This document shows positions 6,155 to 12,905 of a stretch of 14,372 nt of DNA, piece after piece (the first letter of the stretch is position 1; each line of letters opens with the position of its first letter). Position numbers and translations under genes: made by a program. This stretch comes from Candidatus Aenigmatarchaeota archaeon (GTDB lineage: Archaea > Aenigmatarchaeota > Aenigmatarchaeia > QMZP01), in contig WAQT01000029.1 in assembly GCA_015520105.1 (NCBI GenBank), positions 1 through 14,372 on the forward strand. The letters are read 5' to 3'. A model generated the notes under the pieces. It ran no database searches and was not told where the DNA came from. It was given only the letters and a program-made list of their open reading frames with translations.

Positions 6155-6748
6155 CTATTTCTTGTCTTCTTCCTTGGGTTTTTCTTCTTTCCCGGCCGGC
6201 TGTTCAGCGGGCTTCTCTTTCTTCGGTTCTTCTGCCTCTTTCTTCTCTCCGGCCGGCTGCTCCTTGGGAGCTTCCGATGGTTTCTCCTGTTTTTCAGCAG
6301 ACTTCTGTTCTGCTGTCTTCTCTTCTTTTTGGGTTTCCTGCGTCTTCTCTTTATCTTCCTTTGGTTCTTCTTTCTTCACTCCGAGAAGCTCCTCTATGGA
6401 TTTCTGCCCATAGCCTGTCACCTTGAGGTTTACCTGCACTATTGCAGGCGATATGGTGTTCCCCCTGACAGACCTCCTCTTCCTCTGGCCCTTCTTCTTT
6501 GGATGGAAGCCGGGACCGGAACTGAGAACTATTCTCTTTCTCGCTGTTCCATCCACGTCCTTCCTCATAGGGAATCCTTCCCTGTCCGAGCCTCCTGTGA
6601 CCTCGAGTTCGTATCCAGTGAGCCCGAACGGAGAACCTGAAACTTTCTCTCCTATCTTCTTTCCCAGAAGACCGGACGCCTTCTGTTCTATCTCCTTCTG
6701 GTATGCCTTCCTTGTCTTCGGGTCTGATATCACAAGCTTGAAATTCAT
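6155..6748 (-). CDS. rps6e: 30S ribosomal protein S6e with long charged C-terminal tail
   Basis: The first ~123 residues are a complete archaeal S6e: FKLVISDPKTRKAYQ, GKKIGEKVSG, LTGYELEVTGGSDREGFPMRKDV at about 43-65, KRIVLSSGPGFHP at 71-83 and KKGQRKRRSVRGNTIS at 85-100. S6e sits on the small subunit of archaea and eukaryotes. Residues 124-197 form an unusual tail of Lys, Glu, Pro, Ala and Gln without aromatic residues, predicted disordered. It includes two EQPAG units (163-167 and 182-186). Typical archaeal S6e is about 125-135 residues. Two upstream in-frame ATGs exist, but a GGAGGTG just before ATG 6748 fixes the start. The gene heads an operon with the nucleotidyltransferase. Confidence 0.94.
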   Translation of the reverse strand: MNFKLVISDPKTRKAYQKEIEQKASGLLGKKIGEKVSGSPFGLTGYELEVTGGSDREGFPMRKDVDGTARKRIVLSSGPGFHPKKKGQRKRRSVRGNTISPAIVQVNLKVTGYGQKSIEELLGVKKEEPKEDKEKTQETQKEEKTAEQKSAEKQEKPSEAPKEQPAGEKKEAEEPKKEKPAEQPAGKEEKPKEEDKK

Positions 6749-6830
6749 AATAACACCTCCCCAGTTCATCACCGACCTGCCTGCACACACAGGCGCGTTG
6801 CTGCCGGGTTCCAGTCATGCTGGAATGAAA
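6749..6830 (-). promoter_or_regulatory. structured 5' leader of rpS6e
   Basis: A TATA box at 6847-6855 (CTTATAAAC on the minus strand) predicts a start near 6826 and a leader of about 78 nt, long for this window. At its very 5' end TTCCAG/CTGGAA (6809-6814/6820-6825) form a 6-bp hairpin with a 5-base loop. A second hairpin GCCTG/CAGGC (6779-6783/6790-6794) follows, and the leader ends in GGAGGTG before the ATG. This may be an autoregulatory r-protein leader; that is inference. Confidence 0.5.
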
Positions 6831-6846
6831 GTAATTGACGCAAAGG

Positions 6847-6855
6847 GTTTATAAG
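6847..6855 (-). promoter_or_regulatory. TATA box for the rpS6e operon
   Basis: CTTATAAAC on the minus strand lies just outside the 3' end of the M50 protease gene, so the operon promoter abuts the end of the upstream gene. Confidence 0.6.
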
Positions 6856-6859
6856 CTTT

Positions 6860-8020
6860 TCAGAGGAACGAGAGGCCGAGGTTGAACACAAGGAGGAGCA
6901 GGGTGGCTGCGCTGATGGCCCTGAACAGGGGTTTGTGGTGACGGGGGGCTATCTTCTTCAGCGCTATGCTCCACATCCTTCCGCCGTCGAGGGGGCCGAG
7001 GGGCATGAGGTTAGCGGCTCCCACCCCGAAGTTTATTATGAAGAGGAAGAACAGGAGGCCTCCCAGGAAGTTCAGGAGCCCGGCGTAGTTCCTGTACTCG
7101 TGCTTCATTTCCATGTATTGGGAGAGTCTCGCTATTCCTATGAACCCCCTCGAGGAGTTGTCCGGGGCAGGAGCTGTGACGAGGGAGAAGGTGAGATTCC
7201 TCTGCGAACCGTTCTCAAAAACCATTGTGTGGATTGTGATTGTCTCTCCAGGACCGATTTCCGAGAGGGCTTCCCTAAAGTCGTCCACTGTAGCTATGGT
7301 GTGATTGTTTATGGAAATTATCACTCCTGTTAGGTTGGCGTCAGCAGCGGGATAGCCTTCTATCACTCCCCTGTAGGCGATTCCAGCAGGGACGAAGGCG
7401 CTTGTAGAGAGGAGGTAGAGGAGGCCAAACGAGAGTAAAGCGAGGAGGAAGTTGGCGAAGGAGCCGGAGGCGAACACCCTGAGCTGGGAGAGCGCTGGCT
7501 TCCTGGAGAGCTGCTTTTCGTCCGGCTCCACAAACGCAAGGGGTATGACGAACAGGGCGCCCCATCCAAGCGACTTTATTCTAACCCTCTCCCTTGCGGC
7601 CATCACACCATGCAGGCCCTCGTGGACAAGGACGAGCAGAGCTATGGATATTATCCAGTACCAGAACGGGACGCCTATTATTCCAGGAACGCTCACTGTC
7701 TCGGCCGACGGGGAGGGAAGAACAAGGGCGAGGCCGGGAACGGGCTGCTCAGCCGTAATGTTCGTGAGCGCAAGGTCTGCAAGGAAGTAGAGGATGTAGA
7801 GGGACATGAAGAACCCGACAGCTACAGCGAGAGTCCCTGTGGCGAGCCAGAACCTCGGGAATCTCTTTCCGAGGTTTGTTATGAATCTCCTTCCCCTCTG
7901 GGTCTTCCTGAGAAAAACTATGGACTGCCTCTCCACATTCCTCCTGTCCTTCCAAAACAGGCCCGCCAAAACAATGGCGAAGACTATGACCGAAAGTGTG
8001 TAGAAGTCAGGCCAGAGCAT
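6860..8020 (-). CDS. M50 (site-2 protease family) intramembrane metalloprotease with PDZ domain
   Basis: The 386-residue membrane protein carries the zinc site of site-2 proteases: HEGLH at 133-137 (HExxH) in a hydrophobic helix, and a distal NLMPLGPLDGG at 337-347 giving the third ligand D345. An N-terminal span (about 5-23), a hairpin of spans at 58-85 and the ASGSFANFLLALL helix at 185-197 fit the family. A PDZ-like domain occupies about 213-283, with YRGVIEGYPAADANLTGVIISINN. Such proteases cut single-span substrates inside the membrane, often releasing transcription factors. No substrate is evident nearby. The TATA box 26 bases before ATG 8020 lies in the loop of a perfect inverted repeat, suggesting control at the promoter. 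Confidence 0.93.
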   Translation of the reverse strand: MLWPDFYTLSVIVFAIVLAGLFWKDRRNVERQSIVFLRKTQRGRRFITNLGKRFPRFWLATGTLAVAVGFFMSLYILYFLADLALTNITAEQPVPGLALVLPSPSAETVSVPGIIGVPFWYWIISIALLVLVHEGLHGVMAARERVRIKSLGWGALFVIPLAFVEPDEKQLSRKPALSQLRVFASGSFANFLLALLSFGLLYLLSTSAFVPAGIAYRGVIEGYPAADANLTGVIISINNHTIATVDDFREALSEIGPGETITIHTMVFENGSQRNLTFSLVTAPAPDNSSRGFIGIARLSQYMEMKHEYRNYAGLLNFLGGLLFFLFIINFGVGAANLMPLGPLDGGRMWSIALKKIAPRHHKPLFRAISAATLLLLVFNLGLSFL

Positions 8021-8033
8021 AAAATATATAAGA

Positions 8034-8056
8034 GCGGGTGCTTAAAAATAACCCGC
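8034..8056 (-). promoter_or_regulatory. M50 protease promoter: TATA box within an inverted repeat
   Basis: GCGGGT (8034-8039) and ACCCGC (8051-8056) are perfect inverted arms around 11 bases that hold the TATA box (TATTTTTAAG on the minus strand, centred 26 bases before ATG 8020). It could be an operator that blocks TBP, or a hairpin at the end of the preceding membrane-protein transcript. Confidence 0.5.
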
Positions 8057-8065
8057 CTGTCAAGT

Positions 8066-8395
8066 TTACTTCTTCGCTTCCGGACTCACGAGGCAGAGTA
8101 TCGCTCCTATCAGCGTGATTATGTTCAGGGGAGGGAGAAGGCTCGAGATTATTCCGTATATTCCGGCGCTCTTCATCTCTCCGTCCATTGCCTTCTTTAT
8201 TGCCAAGACTCCCACTACAAGGCCTACCACGTCCACAGCAATTATTGCGTAGACCAGGCCTCCGAAAAGGCCAGCCATGCCGAACATCATCATCGAGCCG
8301 ACAAACAGCATGGCCAGAAGGCTCAGAAGCCCCAGCACCACTCCTATTATCAGGAGTATCTTTCCTACCTTTGCCTCGGTGCTTAATTCTGCCAT
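8066..8395 (-). CDS. small four-span membrane protein (DUF4064-like)
   Basis: The 109-residue protein starts MAELSTEAKVGK and is almost entirely hydrophobic with about four spans (near 13-32, 34-55, 58-72 and 86-103), a Gly-rich second span and a short basic loop KKAMDGEMKSAG. The layout resembles small DUF4064-type proteins, without a strong diagnostic motif. Function is unknown. An in-frame ATG at 8440 lies upstream of the TATA box, so ATG 8395 is chosen; the box (8416-8425) is centred 26 bases before it. The protein is divergent from the histone-like gene and precedes the M50 protease on the same strand. Confidence 0.75.
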   Translation of the reverse strand: MAELSTEAKVGKILLIIGVVLGLLSLLAMLFVGSMMMFGMAGLFGGLVYAIIAVDVVGLVVGVLAIKKAMDGEMKSAGIYGIISSLLPPLNIITLIGAILCLVSPEAKK

Positions 8396-8415
8396 GCTTA
8401 TATTTGCGTTTTGGT

Positions 8416-8425
8416 GTTTATAAAG
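8416..8425 (-). promoter_or_regulatory. TATA box for the small membrane protein
   Basis: CTTTATAAAC on the minus strand lies 26 bases before ATG 8395. It overlaps the left arm (8423-8429, AAGAACC) of an inverted pair whose right arm GGTTCTT lies at 8476-8482. Confidence 0.6.
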
Positions 8426-8455
8426 AACCGGGACTAACAATTTATAATTAATTAA

Positions 8456-8465
8456 CTATATATAC
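8456..8465 (+). promoter_or_regulatory. TATA box for the histone-fold gene
   Basis: CTATATATAC predicts a start near 8486-8490 and a leader of about 30 bases carrying GGAGGTG (8503-8509), seven bases before ATG 8517. The ribosome site decides this start over the earlier in-frame TTG at 8481 and ATG at 8502. Confidence 0.55.
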
Positions 8466-8516
8466 AAGAGATGCGGGTTCTTGGAATCCGGTTTTAATTT
8501 CATGGAGGTGTTTTCG

Positions 8517-8891
8517 ATGACTGAGGAAAAGGCAACGGAGAGCAGCGGGCAGGAGGAGAAGGAGAAGCTTGCTTTTCCCGAGGCCGCTGTGGTAAGGATA
8601 ATGAAGAGGCATCTTGACAAGGAGAAGATGATAAAGAAGGAAGTCAAGGTAGCGATGAACAAGTGGCTGGAGAAGGTGGTGGAAACAGTTGCTAAGAGGA
8701 TGAACAAGGTTCCGTATACAATGGTCTCGCTCAACGAGTTCAAGGAGGGCATAAAGGTGTTCGAGACTCTCGAGGAGTTCGAGAAGGAAAAGAAGAGGAT
8801 ACTCGCCCATCTCGATGCCATGAAGCAGGACATATACAGGCTGGAGAGGGATTTGGGAAAGACCGAGGAAGAGGTAATGGAGATGGGTTAG
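8517..8891 (+). CDS. histone-fold protein with C-terminal coiled coil
   Basis: The 124-residue protein begins with a charged tail (1-18). Residues 19-82 follow the archaeal histone pattern: FPEAAVVRIMKRHL (helix 1), a DKEKMI loop, a long central helix KKEVKVAMNKWLEKVVETVAKRM at about 40-62, the loop NKVPYTMV and helix SLNEFKEGIKVF. Residues 84-122 form a predicted coiled coil (LEEF, KRILAHLDAMKQDI, RLERDL). The Arg/Lys-Thr pair that grips DNA in canonical archaeal histones is Tyr-Thr here, so DNA binding may differ. Tail-bearing and coiled-coil archaeal histone variants are known. The alternative is a helical protein unrelated to histones. It lies just upstream of psmB, which has its own promoter. 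Confidence 0.72.
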   Translation: MTEEKATESSGQEEKEKLAFPEAAVVRIMKRHLDKEKMIKKEVKVAMNKWLEKVVETVAKRMNKVPYTMVSLNEFKEGIKVFETLEEFEKEKKRILAHLDAMKQDIYRLERDLGKTEEEVMEMG

Positions 8892-8919
8892 CGCGATAGC
8901 TTTATAAAGAGGCCGCTCC

Positions 8920-8928
8920 ATTATAAAC
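8920..8928 (+). promoter_or_regulatory. TATA box for psmB
   Basis: ATTATAAAC is centred 27 bases before ATG 8951. A second TATA-like motif (CTTTATAAAG, 8899-8908) could give a longer leader. Confidence 0.6.
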
Positions 8929-8950
8929 CACTCATTCTCGGGTAGATTTT

Positions 8951-9580
8951 ATGGAGCAAAAGATGCAGGAGCTTAAGACCGGAACGACCACTGTCGGGAT
9001 TGTCGCAAAGGACGCGATAGTCCTTGCAGCTGACAAGAAGGCGACAATGGGATATCTTGTGGCGAGCACTGACGCGGACAAGATAATGCAGCTCGAGGAG
9101 CACATAGGAATGACGATAGCCGGCGTCTCCGGAGACACGCAGGCGCTGGAGAGGTACATAAAGGCCGAGTTCAAACTCTACAGGTACAGCGAGGAGGAGA
9201 GGATATCCGTGGAGGCGGCAGCGAACCTGATTTCCAACATTCTCTATGCAAGGAGGTTCTATCCGTACATAGTCCAGCTCATAGTAGGGGGTTATGACAC
9301 GAAACCGAGGCTTTACAGTTTCGACATGGCCGGGGCGATACAGGAGGAGAAGGAATACTTCTCCACAGGTTCCGGCTCTGTCACTGCTTTCGGGGTTCTG
9401 GAGGACAAGTACAGGAAGGGGCTGAACGCAGAAGAGGCGAAAAAGCTCGCTGTCCGGGCTGTGAGGGCCGCGACAAAGAGGGACGTCGCTTCTGGAGGAA
9501 GGAGCATAGACGTCGTGGTGATAGACCGGAAGGGCTTCCGGAGGGTTCCGGAGGAAGAGGTTAAAAAGCTTATGGAGTAA
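8951..9580 (+). CDS. psmB: 20S proteasome beta subunit
   Basis: The 209-residue protein is the catalytic subunit of the archaeal 20S proteasome. A short 11-residue propeptide ending in Gly is cut to expose Thr12 (mature Thr1) in GTTTVGIV. Asp28 and Lys44 are mature D17 and K33, both conserved, and the GSGS region at 140-143 supplies the active-site serine. GRS-type RDVASGGRSIDVVVID at 177-192 is also typical. These residues indicate an active protease. The length is normal and the start agrees with the TATA box 27 bases upstream. The aCPSF1 gene follows after 59 bases, a neighbour pairing common in archaea. Confidence 0.97.
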   Translation: MEQKMQELKTGTTTVGIVAKDAIVLAADKKATMGYLVASTDADKIMQLEEHIGMTIAGVSGDTQALERYIKAEFKLYRYSEEERISVEAAANLISNILYARRFYPYIVQLIVGGYDTKPRLYSFDMAGAIQEEKEYFSTGSGSVTAFGVLEDKYRKGLNAEEAKKLAVRAVRAATKRDVASGGRSIDVVVIDRKGFRRVPEEEVKKLME

Positions 9581-9613
9581 TTCTGAAACGAATGCTCATC
9601 TGAGGGATTCTCC

Positions 9614-9622
9614 CTTTTATCT
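9614..9622 (+). promoter_or_regulatory. possible TATA box for aCPSF1
   Basis: CTTTTATCT is centred about 22 bases before ATG 9640, a little close. Read-through from psmB is the alternative. Confidence 0.35.
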
Positions 9623-9639
9623 CAAAACAGGAAGAAAGC

Positions 9640-11511
9640 ATGTCTATTTTGAAGGAGCTGCAGGAAAGGCTTCCTGCTGACGCGCAGATTACGGAAGTGA
9701 TGTTCGAGGGTTCAGAGATAGTTCTATATACCAAGAACAAAGACTTCTTCAGGAATGGCGAGGCAAAGATAAAGGAGATAGTTTCTGAACTCAAGAAGCG
9801 GCTGGAGGTGAGGCCAGACCTCTCCATAACGCTGGATATGGAGAAGGCAAAGGAGAAGATAGAGTCCATAGTTCCTGAGGAGGCGGGTGTTAAGGCGATA
9901 TACTTCGAGCCCGAACTCGGGAAGGTTATAATAGAGGCTCAGAAACCCGGCCTCGTGATAGGAAGAGGGGGAGAGACGTTCAGGAAGATAAAGGATGAAA
10001 CTCTCTGGCTCCCGAAGATAGAGAGGGCTCCTGTGATAAACTCCGACATAGTGAGGGCCGTGCGCAACCTCTTCCACACGGAGCTTGAGTACAGGAAGAG
10101 GTTTCTGAACAAGATAGGCCAGAAGATAAACACTCCTCCAAAGGACTTCGACAGGAACAGGGAATGGGTGAGGATGACAGCCCTTGGAGGGTTCAGGCAG
10201 GTCGGGAGGTCTTCAATACTCGTGCAGACAAAGAGGTCTAACGTCCTCCTTGACTGCGGTGCTGACCCGGGGACAAACGAGCCTCCGTATTTCGATGTCC
10301 CGGAATTCAATCTGGAGAACATAGATGCAGTGGTCCTTAGCCACGCTCATATTGATCATTGTGCATACATACCCTATCTCTATGACAGAGGATATGCGGG
10401 GCCTCTCTACTGCACTCCTCCTACAAGGGACCTCATGGTTCTGCTCTGTCTCGATTACATAGACGTGGCGCACAAGAACGGATTCGAAACATATCCGAAG
10501 AAAGCGGTGGAGAAGGCGGTGAAGCATTCCATCACGCTCGGATACGGAGAGGTCTCGGATATAACGAATGACATGCGGCTCACGTTCCAGCCCTCGGGAC
10601 ATCTTCTCGGCTCCTCGCTCGTTCATCTTCACATAGGCGAGGGTTTGCATAACATACTCTACACCGGAGACTTCAAGTTCGGCCCTTCTAGGCTGTTCGA
10701 CCCTGCAGAAACGAGATTCCAGAGAGCCGAAACCGTTATAATGGAATCCACCTACGGGGCCTCTTCTGACGTGATGCCGAGCAGAAGGGAGGTCGAAGAG
10801 TCTCTTCTGAAAACCATAAACAAGACCATGGAGGAGGGAGGAAAGGTCCTGATACCGAGCTTCGCTGTGGGAAGGGCGCAGGAGATAATGGTGATACTTG
10901 CGCAGAGCGGGTTCGAGTACCCTGTCTACATGGAGGGAATGGTGTGGGACGCCACTGCGATACACACTGCCTATCCGGAGTATCTCTCAAGATATCTCCA
11001 GAGGGAGATTTTCCACAGGGGAAGGAACCCCTTCACCTACGAGAAGTTCAAGAGAGTCGCTCCCAAGGAGAGGGAGAAGATTATAGAGTCAGGAGAGCCT
11101 GCAGTGGTGATAGCGACATCGGGCATGCTTATAGGAGGCCCGGCAGTGGAGTATCTCAAGGGCTTTGCGCACAGCCCCAAGAACAAGCTTATATTCGTCG
11201 GTTACCAGGCTGAGGGGACGCTCGGCTCGAGGATACAGAAGGGGTGGAGGAGCATTCCCATCTCGGGCGAGGGAGGGAAGACAAAAACTCTTGAGCTCAA
11301 GCTTCAGGTTGAGACTGTTCACGGGCTCACGGGCCATGCTTCAAGGAAGGAACTCATGGCGTACATAAAGAATCTCACAGCAAGGCCCGAAAGGGTTGTG
11401 ATAAACCACGGGGAGCCGAAGAAGATAATGGAGCTCTCGAGGGATATACACAGAGCGTACAGGGTTGAGACCATAGCTCCGAAGAACATGGAGAGCGTGC
11501 GGCTGAAATAA
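9640..11511 (+). CDS. aCPSF1/FttA: KH-domain metallo-beta-lactamase/beta-CASP ribonuclease
   Basis: The 623-residue protein is the archaeal orthologue of the eukaryotic CPSF73 nuclease. It cuts RNA 3' ends and acts as the general transcription termination factor. The N-terminal ~165 residues hold two KH-type domains; the second has GLVIGRGG near 104-111. The metallo-beta-lactamase site is HAHIDH at 235-240, with H321 (SGHLLGSS) and D344 (YTGDFK). The beta-CASP domain follows with MESTYG, ATSGMLIGGPAVEYL, H566 in LTGHASRKEL and H590 in NHGEP. All metal ligands are present, so it should be active. Its start is supported by the psmB-aCPSF1 spacing and by normal length. It converges on the DUF5678-like ORF with six bases between stops. 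Confidence 0.97.
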   Translation: MSILKELQERLPADAQITEVMFEGSEIVLYTKNKDFFRNGEAKIKEIVSELKKRLEVRPDLSITLDMEKAKEKIESIVPEEAGVKAIYFEPELGKVIIEAQKPGLVIGRGGETFRKIKDETLWLPKIERAPVINSDIVRAVRNLFHTELEYRKRFLNKIGQKINTPPKDFDRNREWVRMTALGGFRQVGRSSILVQTKRSNVLLDCGADPGTNEPPYFDVPEFNLENIDAVVLSHAHIDHCAYIPYLYDRGYAGPLYCTPPTRDLMVLLCLDYIDVAHKNGFETYPKKAVEKAVKHSITLGYGEVSDITNDMRLTFQPSGHLLGSSLVHLHIGEGLHNILYTGDFKFGPSRLFDPAETRFQRAETVIMESTYGASSDVMPSRREVEESLLKTINKTMEEGGKVLIPSFAVGRAQEIMVILAQSGFEYPVYMEGMVWDATAIHTAYPEYLSRYLQREIFHRGRNPFTYEKFKRVAPKEREKIIESGEPAVVIATSGMLIGGPAVEYLKGFAHSPKNKLIFVGYQAEGTLGSRIQKGWRSIPISGEGGKTKTLELKLQVETVHGLTGHASRKELMAYIKNLTARPERVVINHGEPKKIMELSRDIHRAYRVETIAPKNMESVRLK

Positions 11512-11517
11512 GACTGA

Positions 11518-11682
11518 TTATATAAACGGAAATTCCGGGACAAAGAGTATCACGGGGTTTTTGAATCCCATTTCTTTTGCAGATTCGTAAACTTTGAGAA
11601 GGTCGCTTCCGTAGGCGACCACATCATGATTATTAAAAGACGGCATTGCAACGTAATTTCCCTTGTAAGGCTCCAGTCCCAA
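11518..11682 (-). CDS. small DUF5678-like protein
   Basis: A 54-residue reading frame fills the gap between aCPSF1 and sepF. It reads YKGNYVAMPSF (about 6-16), then DVVAYGSDLLKVYESAKEMG (about 19-38), KNPVILFVPEF and stop. This order is that of DUF5678: Y-x-G-x-[WY]-VA, a D-x-VVA-x-G-x-D turn, a helix with A-K-x-x-G, and a final P-x-x-VP strand. The function of the family is unknown. No ATG precedes the domain. TTG at 11682 is the best start and is preceded by AGGTGA 19 bases away at the sepF stop, so translational coupling with sepF is likely. A broken longer gene cannot be excluded. Confidence 0.6.
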   Translation of the reverse strand: MGLEPYKGNYVAMPSFNNHDVVAYGSDLLKVYESAKEMGFKNPVILFVPEFPFI

Positions 11683-11701
11683 ATAAATAACAGGTATTGT
11701 C

Positions 11702-12055
11702 TCACCTGTGAACAGCCGCGTAGTGCGGGGTGAGCACGAGCCAGTTCTGCTCCACTCCTGCTATATCGCCATTGTTTGCTGAAACGCCCTTCTTTATCTT
11801 GTCCACTGCCCTCTTGAGTTCTCCCATGTCCTTGTCCTTGAGTTCCTTTATCTTGAGAAATACTATGTGACCCTCTCTCACGTGCCTGAGAATCCTGTCC
11901 GTGTCAGCGAAGTCGCGAAGGCTCTCTATCTTTATTCCTATTTTTCCGGGCTTTGTGTTTTGCTGAGAATCCATTACGTTTACCTCTACGTACTCCTCTT
12001 CCAGTTCAGGAATGTCGTCGTATTTTTCGCCTCTTGAGAAAAGCCTGAAAGCCAT
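11702..12055 (-). CDS. sepF: archaeal SepF-like cell division protein
   Basis: The 117-residue protein matches SepF, the membrane anchor of FtsZ in archaea that divide by FtsZ. The N-terminus MAFRLFSRGEK is an amphipathic membrane-targeting segment. After an acidic linker (ELEEEYVEV) comes the SepF core: KIGIKIESLRDFADTDRIL (about 38-56), REGHIVFLKIKELKDKD (59-75), ELKRAVDKIKKG (78-89) and GDIAGVEQNWLVLTPHYAAVHR to the end. Length is normal. A TATA-like box at 12091-12100 and GGAGGG (12061-12066) five bases before the ATG give a leader of about 14 bases. No ftsZ is in the window. Confidence 0.92.
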   Translation of the reverse strand: MAFRLFSRGEKYDDIPELEEEYVEVNVMDSQQNTKPGKIGIKIESLRDFADTDRILRHVREGHIVFLKIKELKDKDMGELKRAVDKIKKGVSANNGDIAGVEQNWLVLTPHYAAVHR

Positions 12056-12090
12056 CCAATCCCTCCGTATAGAGATAATGTGAATGTAAG

Positions 12091-12100
12091 ATTTTTAAAG
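12091..12100 (-). promoter_or_regulatory. TATA box for sepF
   Basis: CTTTAAAAAT on the minus strand predicts a start near 12069, just before the GGAGGG ribosome site. It lies 17 bp from repeat element A. Confidence 0.5.
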
Positions 12101-12116
12101 CTTCCGAGCCGCAGGG

Positions 12117-12310
12117 GTGTCTGACTATCCGCCAGATAACCAGAAGGCAGCCGCAGCCAATCATTATCGATATCCGGCTGAAGCAAGTAGCTCTTACGCG
12201 CAGCGTTTCTTGACAATAAGCCTTTTATCTTCCAGGCACGAATTCCATTCTGGGAGACAGCATTTGCTCCCCATTCGCACGCCCTCCTTGTATGGTTCTG
12301 GTTGATTAAA
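12117..12310. repeat. divergent repeat element A (non-coding)
   Basis: This ~195 bp stretch has no supported gene. It shares ordered blocks with 12906-13120: GTGTCTG-[AG]-CTAT (12117 vs 12906), GATAA-[CT]-CA with CAGCC (12135 vs 12926), CTGAAGCAA (12178 vs 12955), GCGCAG (12198 vs 12969), GTTTCTTG (12205 vs 12997), and TGCT-[CT]-CCCAT with CCTC (12265 vs 13074). Differences are mostly transitions. TGGGAG/CTCCCA (12251-12256/12267-12273) form a hairpin matched in element B. It lies upstream of the secreted-protein gene. Confidence 0.65.
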
Positions 12311-12334
12311 CACGCTCCTGAAAACAGGAAAAAA

Positions 12335-12342
12335 ATTTAAAA
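12335..12342 (+). promoter_or_regulatory. TATA box for the secreted repeat protein
   Basis: ATTTAAAA lies about 40 bases before ATG 12378. A ribosome site GGGAGG (12365-12370) stands seven bases before the ATG, and a CCTG/CAGG hairpin (12317-12328) lies just upstream of the box. Confidence 0.5.
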
Positions 12343-12377
12343 CCTAAGCAATTAGAATTAGACAGGGAGGGATTTCC

Positions 12378-12896
12378 ATGAAACTGAAGACTTCCCTGCT
12401 GGTTTTGATGGTTTTTGCGATTCTGGTTAGCGGCGTCTCAGGAGTTGAAGCAAAGCACAATCATGGAAAGAAACATTCAGATTATGATGCAATAACCATC
12501 TTAGCCCGAGGAGTTTCAAAAGAGACCCTCAATAGCCTTTTTGCCTTGGGAAATGGTTGCATAAGCACAGGAAAAGGCGGAAACCTTTTCTATATCTGGA
12601 TTCCGGGGCACTGGCTCTATCAGATACCTCCGCAGATAAAGGAACTTCCAGGCTATCAAGATTCCGGAGGTCTTGAAAGACGGCCGTTCGACCATATAGG
12701 AAACTTTATTATGTCAACTCCCGCTGCGGTTGTTTTTGCCTTGGGCAATGATTGCACAGGCACCGGAAAAAGCGGGGAGCTTTATGGCATTCCTCCAAAC
12801 TCAGGACATGAATGGACGATATTGGGAATACCGCCGAATTCCGGTCACGACTGGACAGTGTATGCTCTGGGTAACGATATCAACATGGCCGGTTGA
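12378..12896 (+). CDS. secreted repeat protein of unknown family
   Basis: The 172-residue protein has a clear signal peptide: MKLKTSLL, a hydrophobic core to about residue 20, then SGVEA with likely cleavage after A25. The mature part starts with a His/Lys-rich stretch (HNHGKKH). It then carries repeats: ALGN followed by one residue and Cys, then GKxG-x-L-[FY] (56-71 and 121-136), with ALGN again at 163-166. A 13-residue tandem G-IPPNSGH-[ED]-WT-[IV] lies at 137-148 and 150-161. Only two Cys are visible, one in each ALGN repeat, so one disulfide is possible. I recognise no family. Function is unknown; a surface or exported peptide-like factor is conceivable. A strong ribosome site fixes the start. 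The gene is enclosed by repeat elements A and B. Confidence 0.8.
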   Translation: MKLKTSLLVLMVFAILVSGVSGVEAKHNHGKKHSDYDAITILARGVSKETLNSLFALGNGCISTGKGGNLFYIWIPGHWLYQIPPQIKELPGYQDSGGLERRPFDHIGNFIMSTPAAVVFALGNDCTGTGKSGELYGIPPNSGHEWTILGIPPNSGHDWTVYALGNDINMAG

Positions 12897-12905
12897 TGGG
12901 CCGGC

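Noticed and set aside
6766..6772. GTGATGA in the rpS6e leader as a C box of a C/D sRNA
   Set aside because: No CTGA D box follows at a suitable distance, so the match is probably chance.
7610..8386. 258-residue plus-strand ORF
   Set aside because: It spans two well-supported minus-strand genes and their promoters, with no recognisable domain.
11986..12216. 76-residue minus-strand ORF across element A and the sepF start
   Set aside because: It overlaps sepF in another frame and runs through the sepF promoter; no counterpart frame is open across element B.
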